From the NCBI GenBank assembly GCA_946494335.1, contig CAMMBV010000031.1:1-43703 (forward strand): a stretch of DNA of 43,703 nt, in the 5' to 3' direction. Every line of letters starts with the position of its first letter. The stretch's first letter is position 1. The translations under genes were made by a program, and so were the position numbers. This document shows, piece by piece, positions 6,820 through 15,673 of this stretch. The notes under the pieces are model-generated. The model was not told where the DNA came from and searched no databases. It saw nothing but the letters and a program-made list of their open reading frames with translations. Source of the DNA: an uncultured Ruminococcus sp. Lineage in GTDB: Bacteria > Bacillota > Clostridia > Lachnospirales > Lachnospiraceae.

Positions 6820-8113
6820 CTTCTCTTAAAATATACAGTCCCTGAATAATTGCCAGCATCACGATCGTACAGATCACAGAACTGCCCCCGTAGCTGACAA
6901 GAGGCAGTGTAATTCCCGTCAGCGGAATAAATTTTGTGGTTCCTCCCACCGTGAGGAAAACCTGAAACGCATACTCGGTTCCCAGTCCCAGAGCAATCAT
7001 TTTATAAAATTTGTTGCTCATTTTCATGGAAATATTTACAATCATCAGGAAACAGCTCATGCACACCAGCAGCATGCAGATGGCGAAGATCCCTCCCAGC
7101 TCTTCACAGATGGCTGCAAATATGGAATCCTGGGTTACCACGGGAATCGTATCGGGAGAACCGTTAAACAGTCCCGTCCCGAACCATCCTCCCGCACATA
7201 TGGCAAACAGTGACTGTACAATCTGATACCCGTTTGTCTCATAAACAGAGAAGGGATCTTTCCACGCCACCACACGCTGACGGACATGACCAAACAGATA
7301 GTATGCCAGCACCGAGGCGGCTGCTCCGCCTCCCAGACCCGCCAGCGCATACAGCGGTTTTTTCGTGGCCACGTATACCATCACCACGTAAGTGATGAAA
7401 AATACCAGGGCGCTTCCCAGATCCCTGGAAAGTACCAGAATCAGCACATGCGCCCCTGCCACCGCAGTGGTGATGACCACATTTTTAAAACCGGTATTCC
7501 TGCGCAGAATACCTGCCATAAAAAACACAAATGTTATTTTTACCACTTCAGACAGCTGAAAACTGACTCCTCCCAGCTTCAGAGCCAGGTTGGCGCCTCC
7601 TGTTACCGGCGCCAGCACCAGCACGGCAGCCAGCAGCAGGATTCCCACAATACCGTAGAGCCAGGTCAGATCCTTTAAAAGCTTCACCTTCCGGATGATG
7701 ACCGGTACCAGAAGGGAAAGAACAGTGCCCACCACCACGATGGCAAACTGTTTTTCCGCCATTTCAAAATCCAGCCTTGAAAGTATGATAAACCCACAGC
7801 TTAATAACAGGCACATATCATTGACCAGAAGCATGGACGCTTTTTTATAAAAAATACGGTAGATGACCTGAATCACAACCACATATGCCGCCACCTGAAG
7901 ATACATAATCAGCATGTTAAAGTCCATCGTCTGAAGATACATCACAAGATAAGCGGCCGTGTCAATAAAGAGCAGCAGAATAATCTGCTTTCTGAGCACA
8001 TATTTTCTGTCTTCCTCATCACTTTTTTTAAAAACGGTAAAACACTGAAAGGTAAACAGCGTCATCAGTATAACAATCAGATATTTTGATAATTCAACGA
8101 TGATATTAATCAT
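6665..8113 (-). CDS. SEDS family glycosyltransferase (FtsW/RodA/SpoVE type)
   Basis: The 482-aa polytopic membrane protein, about ten predicted helices, shows the SEDS signature LTGITLPLVSYGGSS near residue 410 and the VFFITYVVMVYVATKKP and GYQIVQSLFAICAGGWFGTGL blocks. These enzymes polymerise lipid II into glycan strands together with a cognate class B PBP, which is the next gene. The C-terminal 60 residues form a charged cytoplasmic tail rich in Glu, Gln and Arg whose codons overlap the PBP gene. Whether it serves division (FtsW), elongation (RodA) or sporulation (SpoVE) cannot be decided from sequence alone. Confidence 0.9.
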   Translation of the reverse strand: MINIIVELSKYLIVILMTLFTFQCFTVFKKSDEEDRKYVLRKQIILLLFIDTAAYLVMYLQTMDFNMLIMYLQVAAYVVVIQVIYRIFYKKASMLLVNDMCLLLSCGFIILSRLDFEMAEKQFAIVVVGTVLSLLVPVIIRKVKLLKDLTWLYGIVGILLLAAVLVLAPVTGGANLALKLGGVSFQLSEVVKITFVFFMAGILRRNTGFKNVVITTAVAGAHVLILVLSRDLGSALVFFITYVVMVYVATKKPLYALAGLGGGAAASVLAYYLFGHVRQRVVAWKDPFSVYETNGYQIVQSLFAICAGGWFGTGLFNGSPDTIPVVTQDSIFAAICEELGGIFAICMLLVCMSCFLMIVNISMKMSNKFYKMIALGLGTEYAFQVFLTVGGTTKFIPLTGITLPLVSYGGSSVICTIVMLAIIQGLYILREDEGVQLERQKQERIQRQEWEDQPSQSKRTGAAGEKSLEEKIEEETEKSLRW

Positions 8114-8127
8114 TTACACTCACCTGC

Positions 8128-10284
8128 CTATACACCGCGCCTGAAATGCCCCTTTGTGCTTTCAAATGAGGGTTCAAAAGCGCCGTTATTTTCATATGCT
8201 GTTAAAAATTCTTCTGTCCGCAAAGCTGCTGTTTTTCCATCTTCAAAGGTGAAATCAAACCTCAGTCCCCTCACCGGCAGCTTTCTGATCGCAGAAATCT
8301 CTTTTGCCAGGCTAACTGGCACGCTGTTATAAATAATATTGTGACAGTATTCGCAGCAGCATTGTACACGAAACTGTTTCTGATACCGATCCTTTAAAAA
8401 GAGCGTGCTGTTTTCCCTTACGCACCGATCCAGATTTTTTTTGACGCACTGAGCCGAAATCATGAGGGGTGTATAACCGTATACGGTCAGTTCACTAAGA
8501 CTGTTATTCCTCCTGGCGATGTCCTGTACGTTAAGCTCCGCCGGAACCGTATCGCCTTCCATTCCCAACTCTTTAAAAAATACGCTTCCTCTTTTATTCC
8601 AGGCGGACATGGCGGCATCCAGAACCGTCCTTTCTTCCAGTTCCATTTCCCTTAGCAGCGCATACTGTTCCGGCGTATGGACCAGAAAACCGGCGGCTCC
8701 CTGTGAAAGTGCCTTTGAAATCTGCTCTGTCAGCTTTTTCATCTCCGCCTCACGCACCATAAAGGGAAGCATGAACCAGGGCTCTTTTCCATATTCTTTA
8801 CATTTTTTAATAAAATTTTCACCGAAAATCTGCCAGGAACCATATATCCGCCTGATTTGTGGAAATTTCATCAGCGCCTCAACCTGATCCTTTTGCTGCA
8901 CGGAGGCAGAAAAAAAGATTTTTTCCCTGTGATCCGGCAGAAATTCCTTTTCCTCTTCCTTTTCAGGTAAGATACTTTGTCTTTCATTGGCCTTTTTCAC
9001 CTGGGCCTCCAGAGCTTCCAGAACATTCCTTCGCAGCTCATTCACCTCCTGCATGGGAACGAAAATATCGCCGTCCATGGAAAGCTTAAGCTCCTCCACA
9101 AAAAAGGGAGTGGCTCCCGTTTTTCTTATCTGTTTTTCTATCCGATCTTTTGCAAGAGGCTGGTTTTTTGCCTCCTGAACCGGATTTCCTTCCAGGATTA
9201 CCTTGTGCCCGCAGCCCTTCGCCTCAATCCGGAAGGGTTTTCCCTTCTTAAGATCAACCTGCATCCGAACCGCCACAGGATCCTTCTTTTCCACGTATTT
9301 TTGATACAGTTCAAGAAACAGCTGTTCATTGTGGGCATTCTTTTTCAGAGCCTTTTCATTTTTCAGGGCCATCATGCCGCGCCCGTTTCTCTGTTTATAA
9401 TATCCCTGGTGGAAACCGTCTCTGTTATAAAGGTCAAATAATTCCTTTTTATCTTTTTCCTGTACGCCGGTCCACTCACCGCGCAGACATTGATCCAGAT
9501 ACTTACGGTAAATCCGCACCACGCCCGCAGTATATTCCGGCCGCTTCATCCTTCCCTCTATCTTCAGTGAATTCACACCGGCTTTCAGGATATCCGGAAG
9601 AAGATCAACCGTACACATATCCTTCGGACTTAAAGGATAGGCGCTTTTTTTGTCATTCAGATGCCTGTCCCCTTCCAAAACATGATAAGGCAGACGGCAG
9701 GGCTGTGCGCATCTGCCCCGGTTGCCGCTGCGTCCTCCCAGCATGCTGCTGAACAGACATCGGCCGGAGTAACAGTAACACAGGGCGCCATGAACAAAGC
9801 TTTCAATCTCCAGGCTGGTGTGACTGCGGATTTTCCCTATCTCTTCCAGCGACAGTTCCCGGGCCGTCACGATGCGGGAAGCGCCCAGTCTTTCCAGCAG
9901 GGCCGCGCTTCTGTATCCGGTGATCGTCATCTGGGTGCTGCAGTGTATGGGCAGATCGGGAAAACAGGTATGGATAAAAGAAAATACGCCGAAATCCTGG
10001 ACAATTACCGCATCAAGACCATTTTCATAAAAAGGGAGCAGATAAGAATACAGTTCCTTCCCCACTTCCTTTTCCTTCAGAAAAGTATTGACCGTCAGAT
10101 ACAGTTTTTTTCCGTGCAGCCTGGCATAATCGATGGCGGCCAACATCATATCCTCATCCAGATTGTCCGCATAGGCTCTCGCTCCGAATTTTTCACCGCC
10201 GATATAGACCGCATCTGCTCCCGCCGCATAGGCGGCAGTCATGGCCTCATAGGAACCTGCCGGCGCCAGTAATTCTGTCATCAT
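8128..10284 (-). CDS. U32 family peptidase-like RNA hydroxylation protein
   Basis: The 718-aa protein starts with MTELLAPAGSYEAM and has the U32 signature (ESFVHGALCYCYSGRC) followed by RGRCAQPCR. It also has a C-terminal CCCEYCHN cluster, so several cysteines could hold an Fe-S centre. Its length matches the long U32 type (RlhA/YdcP-like with a DUF3656-type insert) rather than the short collagenase-like TrhP. Characterised members hydroxylate 23S rRNA or tRNA using prephenate rather than act as proteases. RlhA-like assignment is inference. It begins about 60 bases after zapA and ends 14 bases before the SEDS gene, forming one run with them. AAGGAG lies 9 nt before the chosen ATG. Confidence 0.82.
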   Translation of the reverse strand: MMTELLAPAGSYEAMTAAYAAGADAVYIGGEKFGARAYADNLDEDMMLAAIDYARLHGKKLYLTVNTFLKEKEVGKELYSYLLPFYENGLDAVIVQDFGVFSFIHTCFPDLPIHCSTQMTITGYRSAALLERLGASRIVTARELSLEEIGKIRSHTSLEIESFVHGALCYCYSGRCLFSSMLGGRSGNRGRCAQPCRLPYHVLEGDRHLNDKKSAYPLSPKDMCTVDLLPDILKAGVNSLKIEGRMKRPEYTAGVVRIYRKYLDQCLRGEWTGVQEKDKKELFDLYNRDGFHQGYYKQRNGRGMMALKNEKALKKNAHNEQLFLELYQKYVEKKDPVAVRMQVDLKKGKPFRIEAKGCGHKVILEGNPVQEAKNQPLAKDRIEKQIRKTGATPFFVEELKLSMDGDIFVPMQEVNELRRNVLEALEAQVKKANERQSILPEKEEEKEFLPDHREKIFFSASVQQKDQVEALMKFPQIRRIYGSWQIFGENFIKKCKEYGKEPWFMLPFMVREAEMKKLTEQISKALSQGAAGFLVHTPEQYALLREMELEERTVLDAAMSAWNKRGSVFFKELGMEGDTVPAELNVQDIARRNNSLSELTVYGYTPLMISAQCVKKNLDRCVRENSTLFLKDRYQKQFRVQCCCEYCHNIIYNSVPVSLAKEISAIRKLPVRGLRFDFTFEDGKTAALRTEEFLTAYENNGAFEPSFESTKGHFRRGV

Positions 10285-10311
10285 TTTTCAACTCTCCTTA
10301 AAAAGCAAGAA

Positions 10312-10335
10312 GGAGATTACCCAAAAGCAATCCCC
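10312..10335 (-). terminator. possible weak terminator after zapA
   Basis: A 7-bp stem (GGGGATT/AATCTCC, one wobble) with a 10-nt loop is followed on the minus strand by a T-rich stretch (TTCTTGCTTTTT). It lies between zapA and the U32 gene and may only reduce readthrough. Confidence 0.4.
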
Positions 10336-10345
10336 CTGATATTCA

Positions 10346-10732
10346 TCATTTTAAACTGTCTCTTTTCTCCTTTTGAAGCATCTCATATTCCTGTTTTAAA
10401 GTTTCCAGTTCCTTCATGGAATTTTCCAGCTTGATCTGAGTATCAATCAGCTGGTGTTTCAGATCATAGACCTCTTTGTCTTTTTCCTGGGAATCCTCTT
10501 CAAACACTTCCGCCTGTCGTCTCGCCTTAAAATAATCGTCTGCGATGTTGAGACTCAGCAGGGTGCTTTTTGTCTCCACAGGCTGTCTGTTATATCCCGG
10601 CAGTTCACTCAGCTCTGATATTTTATGATTCAGATATGCAGCCACCTTCTGCAGATACTCTTCACTTTCGTATCCGCTCAGCTTAACAATTTTTCCTCCA
10701 ATCAGAACCTGCGTCGTATTTTTTGTAGGCAC
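10346..10732 (-). CDS. zapA: cell division protein ZapA
   Basis: The product (128 aa from the GTG start) has the ZapA core (TQVLIGGKIVKLSG...EEYLQKVAAYLNHKI) and a long C-terminal coiled coil (about 75-125) that dimerises and bundles FtsZ filaments at midcell. An ATG at 10747 also opens the frame, but GGAGG follows it and sits 8 nt before an in-frame GTG at 10732. The -10 element ends only about 18 bases before the ATG. Both points favour the GTG start. zapA precedes the U32, SEDS and PBP genes, tying division-ring assembly to wall synthesis. Confidence 0.88.
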   Translation of the reverse strand: MPTKNTTQVLIGGKIVKLSGYESEEYLQKVAAYLNHKISELSELPGYNRQPVETKSTLLSLNIADDYFKARRQAEVFEEDSQEKDKEVYDLKHQLIDTQIKLENSMKELETLKQEYEMLQKEKRDSLK

Positions 10733-10764
10733 TTGGCTTACCTCCATCCTTTTACTCTATCTCT

Positions 10765-10792
10765 ATTATAATAGAAAATACAGGAAAAACAA
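10765..10792 (-). promoter_or_regulatory. promoter of zapA
   Basis: On the minus strand TTGTTT and a perfect TATAAT are 16 bases apart, in the gap between ruvB and zapA. Transcription would start near 10757. Confidence 0.6.
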
Positions 10793-10801
10793 CCTTTTCT
10801 T

Positions 10802-11809
10802 TTACTCTGCTTTTTCCGGCAGTTCAAATCCCAGATGTTCATAGGCTTTCGCAGCGGCGCATCGCCCCCTGGGGGTCCTGTTTAAAAATCCGTGTTTCAG
10901 CAAATATGGTTCATAGACATCTTCCAGTGTTCCCGCGTCCTCTCCGATAGCCGCCGCCAGCGTATCAAGCCCTGCAGGCCCTCCCTGAAATTTTTCAATC
11001 AGCGTCAGAAGAATCTTCCGATCCAGACTGTCCAGACCATACTGATCTACTTCCAGAAGATCCAGCGCATAGACAGCCGCCTCTTCTGTAATGACGCCGT
11101 CATATTTCACCTGGGCAAAGTCTCTTACCCGCTTCAGCAGCCGATTTGCCAGTCTTGGCGTGCCCCTGGAACGCCGCGCCAGCGCCTTGGCGCCTTTTTT
11201 ATCAATTTCCACATCCAGAATTCTGGCTGAGTGAAAAATAATGGCTTCCAGTTCCTTCTCCGTATAGAATTCCAGATGATGGATTACACCGAACCGATCC
11301 CGCAAAGGCGCCGTCAAAAGTCCCGCTCTGGTAGTAGCGCCCACCAGTGTAAAAGGCGGCAGATCCAAACGTATGGAACGGGCTGTAGCTCCTTTTCCGA
11401 TCATGATATCAATGGCATAATCCTCCATAGCCGGATACAGCACTTCTTCCACCTGGCGGTTCAGCCGGTGAATCTCATCCACAAAAAGAATGTCTCCTTT
11501 TTGCAGGCTGTTCAGAATCGCAGCCATCTCCCCTGGTTTTTCAATGGCCGGTCCTGAGGTCACTTTCATATTAACCCCCATCTCATTGGCAATAATCCCT
11601 GCCAGCGTCGTCTTTCCAAGACCCGGAGGTCCGTAGAATAAAACGTGATCCAGCGGATCATTTCTCTGCTTAGCCGCTTCAATATATACCTTCAGATTTT
11701 CCTTTGTTTTTTCCTGTCCAATATATTCATCCAGAAACTGAGGCCGCAAACTGCCTTCCACCTGGATATCTTCCTCTGTTACGTCTGTGGTAATTATTCG
11801 TCTGTCCAT
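10802..11809 (-). CDS. ruvB: Holliday junction branch migration helicase RuvB
   Basis: The 335-aa protein is a standard-length RuvB: Walker A GPPGLGKT, Walker B DEIH (VDEIHRLNR), sensor [18 protein letters not shown] and the C-terminal winged helix with RTPRGR. It forms the ATP-driven hexamer that moves Holliday junctions in recombination repair, together with RuvA. It starts 18 bases after the ruvA stop. No terminator was seen after it; the zapA promoter follows at once. Confidence 0.97.
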   Translation of the reverse strand: MDRRIITTDVTEEDIQVEGSLRPQFLDEYIGQEKTKENLKVYIEAAKQRNDPLDHVLFYGPPGLGKTTLAGIIANEMGVNMKVTSGPAIEKPGEMAAILNSLQKGDILFVDEIHRLNRQVEEVLYPAMEDYAIDIMIGKGATARSIRLDLPPFTLVGATTRAGLLTAPLRDRFGVIHHLEFYTEKELEAIIFHSARILDVEIDKKGAKALARRSRGTPRLANRLLKRVRDFAQVKYDGVITEEAAVYALDLLEVDQYGLDSLDRKILLTLIEKFQGGPAGLDTLAAAIGEDAGTLEDVYEPYLLKHGFLNRTPRGRCAAAKAYEHLGFELPEKAE

Positions 11810-11827
11810 GATACCATTCCCGTTCTT

Positions 11828-12436
11828 TTACAAAAGTTTTTTCAGCGCAGCCTTTAAAATCTCCTCTGTGTCCATCTCTTCTGCTCCTTCTACCTGCTTT
11901 ACGCTCCGCAGAGCATCCGTATTGGAATACCCCAGCGCCATCAGAGCCTGCACCGCTTCCTGTGCATGAGGGCTGCCCTGTCCCCTGTCATCCATTGCTC
12001 CCGCAGCTTCTGTTCCTTTTTGTTCAAATATCTCTTCCAGATCCAGTTTATCCTTCAATTCCAGAATCAGCTTCTGCGCTGTCTTTTTCCCGATGCCCGG
12101 CGCTTTGGCCAGAACTTTTATATCATCTGACAAAACAGCAAACTGTATTTCCTCGCAGGTCAGTACCGAGAGAATCCCAAGAGCCGCTTTGGGTCCGATG
12201 CCGTTGACTCCTATCAGGAGACGGAATAGTCCCAGTTCCTCCTCGCTTAAGAATCCAAACAGCTGTACGGCGTCTTCCCTGACATGGTAATACGTATGAA
12301 TTTTTGTATCCATCCCCGTATGGATAGCAGAAAGCATGGAACCGGGCATAAATATCCGGTAGCCGATCCCGCTGTTTTCCACAACAGCGTAATCTTTTCC
12401 AATCCCCGCCACCCGGCCTTTTATATATACAATCAT
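11828..12436 (-). CDS. ruvA: Holliday junction DNA-binding protein RuvA
   Basis: The 202-aa protein begins MIVYIKGRVAGIG, the usual RuvA start, although the open frame continues upstream. It has the N-terminal OB fold, two helix-hairpin-helix motifs (LLIGVNGIGPKAALGIL and LAKAPGIGKKTAQKLI) and the C-terminal RuvB-binding domain. It tetramerises on Holliday junctions and recruits RuvB. Its ATG overlaps the TGA of the Gx transporter gene by 4 nt, showing translational coupling to that membrane protein and hence membership of the rnf-led transcript. Confidence 0.97.
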   Translation of the reverse strand: MIVYIKGRVAGIGKDYAVVENSGIGYRIFMPGSMLSAIHTGMDTKIHTYYHVREDAVQLFGFLSEEELGLFRLLIGVNGIGPKAALGILSVLTCEEIQFAVLSDDIKVLAKAPGIGKKTAQKLILELKDKLDLEEIFEQKGTEAAGAMDDRGQGSPHAQEAVQALMALGYSNTDALRSVKQVEGAEEMDTEEILKAALKKLL

Positions 12437-12945
12437 ACTTTTTTCCTCTTTTCCTTCAATAGCAGCGGTCCCAGCCTGCGAATCATCTCTTTGCTGACAA
12501 TGCCAATCAGAATCCCCGTAATAACACCGGATATCATAAGCACCGGCAGGTAATAGACCAGATAAAAACTGCTCACTGCAAATATGGCCACCGCCATCTG
12601 GGCCATATTGTGAGCCACGCCTCCTGCCAGGCTGACGCCAATCACGCCCATACCCTTTATTCTTATGGTCAGTCCCATCACCGCCAGACTGCCCACAGCT
12701 CCGGCCAGGCTGAAAAGTATGCTGAACAGATTCCCAAAAAGGAATCCAATCACTAAAACGCGGATCATGGACACCAGAAAAGCTTCTTTCATGCCGTACA
12801 GATAGAGCATAAAGACAATCATCAGATTGGAAAGCCCCAGTTTGATCCCGTATACGCCTGGAAACAGCGGAATCAGAGATTCCACATATCCCAGTAAAAT
12901 GGCCAGCGCCGCGCACAGCCCCAGTATGGCCGTTTTACGATTCAT
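12433..12945 (-). CDS. Gx transporter family protein (Hpre_diP_synt_I)
   Basis: The 170-aa hydrophobic protein has about five membrane segments and the glycine-patterned sequences VYGIKLGLSNLMIVF and GGVAHNMAQM of the family formerly called heptaprenyl diphosphate synthase component I, now usually Gx transporter. It resembles ECF-type substrate-binding membrane subunits. It is regularly found beside NusG-II and ApbE/Rnf genes in clostridia, which hints at a link with flavin or quinone-type redox chemistry. Substrate unknown. It starts 13 bases after the NusG-II gene and overlaps ruvA by 4 nt. Confidence 0.8.
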   Translation of the reverse strand: MNRKTAILGLCAALAILLGYVESLIPLFPGVYGIKLGLSNLMIVFMLYLYGMKEAFLVSMIRVLVIGFLFGNLFSILFSLAGAVGSLAVMGLTIRIKGMGVIGVSLAGGVAHNMAQMAVAIFAVSSFYLVYYLPVLMISGVITGILIGIVSKEMIRRLGPLLLKEKRKKV

Positions 12946-12958
12946 ATCTTTTTCCCCT

Positions 12959-13315
12959 TCAGGACGCCACCGTATCAGGCGCCTGTGAATTTGATGAAAT
13001 CACTTCCAGAATCACACGATTAGGAAGACACACAATGGTCCCGCCCTCACCGGTCACAGCCTCCGATTTCATGCATAAATGATCCGGGCAGTCGGCTTTT
13101 ACCATTCTGACCGCCCCGTCTTTTATCTCACATATATTGGTCTGCCCTATCCGGATTGTCTGATCCTCCTTAAGGGAGTATTCTCCATAAAGCTGGTTGT
13201 TTACCGTAATCCGCAGGGTATCGCCGCCTGAGGGCTTTATCAGAGTCAAAATTCCCCATAACAGCAATGCAGCCAGAAGAATCGCGGCTGCAAGCATGAT
13301 TTCTTTTTTTTTCAT
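12959..13315 (-). CDS. NusG domain II-containing membrane-anchored protein
   Basis: The 118-aa protein has one N-terminal membrane segment (residues 6-26) and an extracytoplasmic NusG-II type beta domain (LRITVNNQLYGEYSLKEDQTI). A conserved cysteine pair (DCPDHLC) follows and then TIVCLPNRVILEV. It is unrelated in role to transcription factor NusG despite the fold name. In clostridia it occurs next to Rnf, ApbE and the Gx transporter, so it is probably an accessory of the flavin-based electron transfer system at the outer membrane face; this is inference. It lies 8 bases after apbE. Confidence 0.8.
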   Translation of the reverse strand: MKKKEIMLAAAILLAALLLWGILTLIKPSGGDTLRITVNNQLYGEYSLKEDQTIRIGQTNICEIKDGAVRMVKADCPDHLCMKSEAVTGEGGTIVCLPNRVILEVISSNSQAPDTVAS

Positions 13316-13323
13316 TTCTTACC

Positions 13324-14298
13324 TTAATTTTCTGCCAGCTGACCGCCATCCAGTACAAATATTGCCTCAGTTCCATCTCTGCCGTCAATCAGCTCCCTGG
13401 CTTTTTCATATCCCAGAAGCATACAGACTGTGGAAAGCCCGTCTCCCTCCAGAGAAGAATCAGAAAGGATGGTGGCCTGCCACAGATCGCTGTTGGCCGG
13501 ATATCCGGTGGATGCGTCCAGAATATGGGAATAGAGAACACCGTCTTTTTCAAAATACCGTTCATACACACCGGAGGATACCACGGAGCAGTCCCGGGCC
13601 TTTACTGTGGTAATCACTTCATTTCTCCTGGAAAAAGGTTTCTGAATACCAACAGACCAGTCGGTCCCGTCCGGCTTATTTCCCAGCGTCATCACATTCC
13701 CGCCCAGATTGATCATGGCGCTGCTGATCCCGTACTCTTTCAGACACTTTTTCAGCTTATCCGCCGCATACCCTTTTACCAGCGCCCCCAAATCCAGCAT
13801 GGTCTCGCTGCTGTCAAATACCAGGGTGTTTCCCTGCACATGTACTTTTGATGCATCCACCTTTTTTACAGCTTCTTTTATGGCGCTTTCTTCGGGGATC
13901 TGCGGATCTTCACTCTTAAAATTCCAAAGAGAGCTGACCGGAGCTATGGTGATATCAAACTTTCCCTCTGACATCTGATAAAACTCCAGCCCTCTCTTTA
14001 CAACATACGCCAAATCATCCGACACCTGCACCCGGTCTTCCTTTCTGTGATTAACCCGGTACAACTCACTGTCACTGCGTGTTCTGCTGAAGGTATGCTC
14101 TATTTCGTCACAGATCTCAAAACACCTCTTCGCCGCCTCTTCGCTTCTGTCTCCATTGACCTGAATTTCAATGACTGTATCAAAGTAAAAACCTTTTTTT
14201 ACAAAAGGCTCCTTCTGGGACGAAACGCTTTGGCATCCTGACAGCGCCAGAATAAGCACTGTCAGAAATACCGCTGTTTTTTTATACCTGCTGAACAT
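13324..14298 (-). CDS. apbE: FAD:protein FMN transferase ApbE
   Basis: ApbE attaches FMN through a phosphoester bond to threonine in S(T)GAT motifs, here most likely in RnfG and RnfD of the same operon. From the chosen start (MFSRYKKTAVFL) the 324-aa product is a lipoprotein with lipobox LSGC near residue 20. Family motifs include MLDLGALVKGYAADKL, INLGGNVMTLG, the SSGVYERYF block and HILDASTGYPA. The frame is open a further 20 codons upstream, but those would not form a signal peptide. The chosen ATG overlaps the rnfB end by 17 nt and has little ribosome binding site, suggesting coupling to rnfB translation. Confidence 0.92.
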   Translation of the reverse strand: MFSRYKKTAVFLTVLILALSGCQSVSSQKEPFVKKGFYFDTVIEIQVNGDRSEEAAKRCFEICDEIEHTFSRTRSDSELYRVNHRKEDRVQVSDDLAYVVKRGLEFYQMSEGKFDITIAPVSSLWNFKSEDPQIPEESAIKEAVKKVDASKVHVQGNTLVFDSSETMLDLGALVKGYAADKLKKCLKEYGISSAMINLGGNVMTLGNKPDGTDWSVGIQKPFSRRNEVITTVKARDCSVVSSGVYERYFEKDGVLYSHILDASTGYPANSDLWQATILSDSSLEGDGLSTVCMLLGYEKARELIDGRDGTEAIFVLDGGQLAEN

Positions 14299-15082
14299 TA
14301 ACAATACAATGACGCGGGCAGTTTTCCACGCACTGACCGCAATTGGTGCATTTATCAAAATCTATACGGACAATATTGTCTTTCAGCTCCATGGCCTGTT
14401 CCGGACAGTTTTTCACGCATTTCATACAGCTGATACATCCGGCGTCACATTCTGTCATTACAACTTTTCCTTTGTCAGAACATTTGCATTTCACCAGACT
14501 GTTCTGCTCATAGGGAACCAGATCAATCAGATGCTGGGGACAGGCTGCCACACATTTACCGCATGCTTTGCATTTTTCCCTGTTCACCACCGCCAGACCA
14601 TCCACGATAGAAATAGCGTCAAAGGGACATGCTTTTACACAGGTCCCAAATCCCAGACACCCTTCATTGCAGATCTTGGCGCCTCCATTTGGTACATAAA
14701 TCATCATGGAACAGTCTTCCACGCCGTAATACTCATAATCCTTTTTCGCTTTGGAACAGCTTCCGCCGCAGCGCACAAAGGCCACTTTCCGGGCAGAAGC
14801 ATCCACTTTCTGTCCCATAATCTCACCGATGACCGCAGCCACATTCGGACCGCCTACCGGACAGCCGTCCACCGGCGCTTCTCCCTTTGCTATGGCTGCC
14901 GCCAGGCCGTCACATCCGGGATATCCGCAGCCGCCGCAGTTATTTCCGGGAAGGGCATCTCTTACTGCCACTTCTCTTTCATCGGTCTCAACTGCAAATT
15001 TCTTGCCGGCCAGCCCCAGCAAAAGACCGATGACAAGACCGATTCCGCCGATGATAACTGCTGATATAATAATTATTTCCAT
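14282..15082 (-). CDS. rnfB: Rnf complex Fe-S subunit RnfB
   Basis: The 266-aa protein has one N-terminal membrane helix (residues 3-27), a 4Fe-4S binding region (CGGCGYPGC...GCPVGG) and four CxxCxxCxxxCP-type ferredoxin motifs (CLGFGTCVKACP, CKACGKCVAACP, CISCMKCVKNCP, CTNCGQCVENCP). It is the entry point for electrons from reduced ferredoxin into the Rnf ferredoxin:NAD+ oxidoreductase. It starts 15 bases after rnfA. Clostridial RnfB is longer and richer in clusters than the proteobacterial one, as here. Confidence 0.96.
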   Translation of the reverse strand: MEIIIISAVIIGGIGLVIGLLLGLAGKKFAVETDEREVAVRDALPGNNCGGCGYPGCDGLAAAIAKGEAPVDGCPVGGPNVAAVIGEIMGQKVDASARKVAFVRCGGSCSKAKKDYEYYGVEDCSMMIYVPNGGAKICNEGCLGFGTCVKACPFDAISIVDGLAVVNREKCKACGKCVAACPQHLIDLVPYEQNSLVKCKCSDKGKVVMTECDAGCISCMKCVKNCPEQAMELKDNIVRIDFDKCTNCGQCVENCPRHCIVNVQQV

Positions 15083-15097
15083 ATCACCTGCTCCTCC

Positions 15098-15673
15098 CTA
15101 TACCAGACCGGAAAATCCAAAAAATGCAATCGACATCAATCCTGCTGTCAGAAGGACGATGGGCATTCCCTGAAATGCTTCCGGGATGTCGTTATACTCA
15201 ATTTTTTCCCGAAGACCTGCCATCAGAATAATGGAGATCGTAAAACCTAACGCCGTAGAAAAACCACAGACAACACCCTGAAGAATGTTATACCCGTTCT
15301 GAACATTGGTGAGCGCCACACCCAGAACCGCACAGTTAGTAGTGATCAGGGGAAGATACACCCCCAGGCTGCGGTACAGAGCGGGCATGGATTTTTTCAG
15401 AACCATCTCAACCAGCTGCACCAGAGCGGCAATCACAAGAATAAAAGCAATGGTTTTCAGATAGGTCATATTCAGCGGAGTCAGCACAAACTGGTAAATC
15501 AGGCCGGTGCACAGAGAAGAAATCGTAATTACGAAAATAACCGCCGCGCCCATGCCGGCCGCCGTATCGATTTTCTTGGAAACGCCCAAAAAAGGACATA
15601 ATCCCAGGAACTGACTTAATACGACATTATTCACCATGGCAGCTCCGATTGCGATGATCAGTAATTCTCTCAT
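15098..15673 (-). CDS. rnfA: Rnf complex membrane subunit RnfA
   Basis: The 191-aa protein with six predicted membrane helices begins MRELLIIAIGAAMVNNVVLSQ and contains FLGLCPFLGVSKK and TTNCAVLGVA, conserved RnfA/NqrE blocks. The paired cysteines in LCPFLG and NCAVLG are the ones that in related complexes hold an Fe-S centre together with the other half-subunit, RnfE. The start codon overlaps the rnfE stop by 4 nt (ATGA). Confidence 0.95.
   Translation of the reverse strand: MRELLIIAIGAAMVNNVVLSQFLGLCPFLGVSKKIDTAAGMGAAVIFVITISSLCTGLIYQFVLTPLNMTYLKTIAFILVIAALVQLVEMVLKKSMPALYRSLGVYLPLITTNCAVLGVALTNVQNGYNILQGVVCGFSTALGFTISIILMAGLREKIEYNDIPEAFQGMPIVLLTAGLMSIAFFGFSGLV

Noticed and set aside
12437-12916. 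N-terminal extension of ruvA giving a 362-aa product
   Set aside because: The extra part is the out-of-frame shadow of the Gx transporter gene; RuvA starts at its usual MIVYIKGRV.
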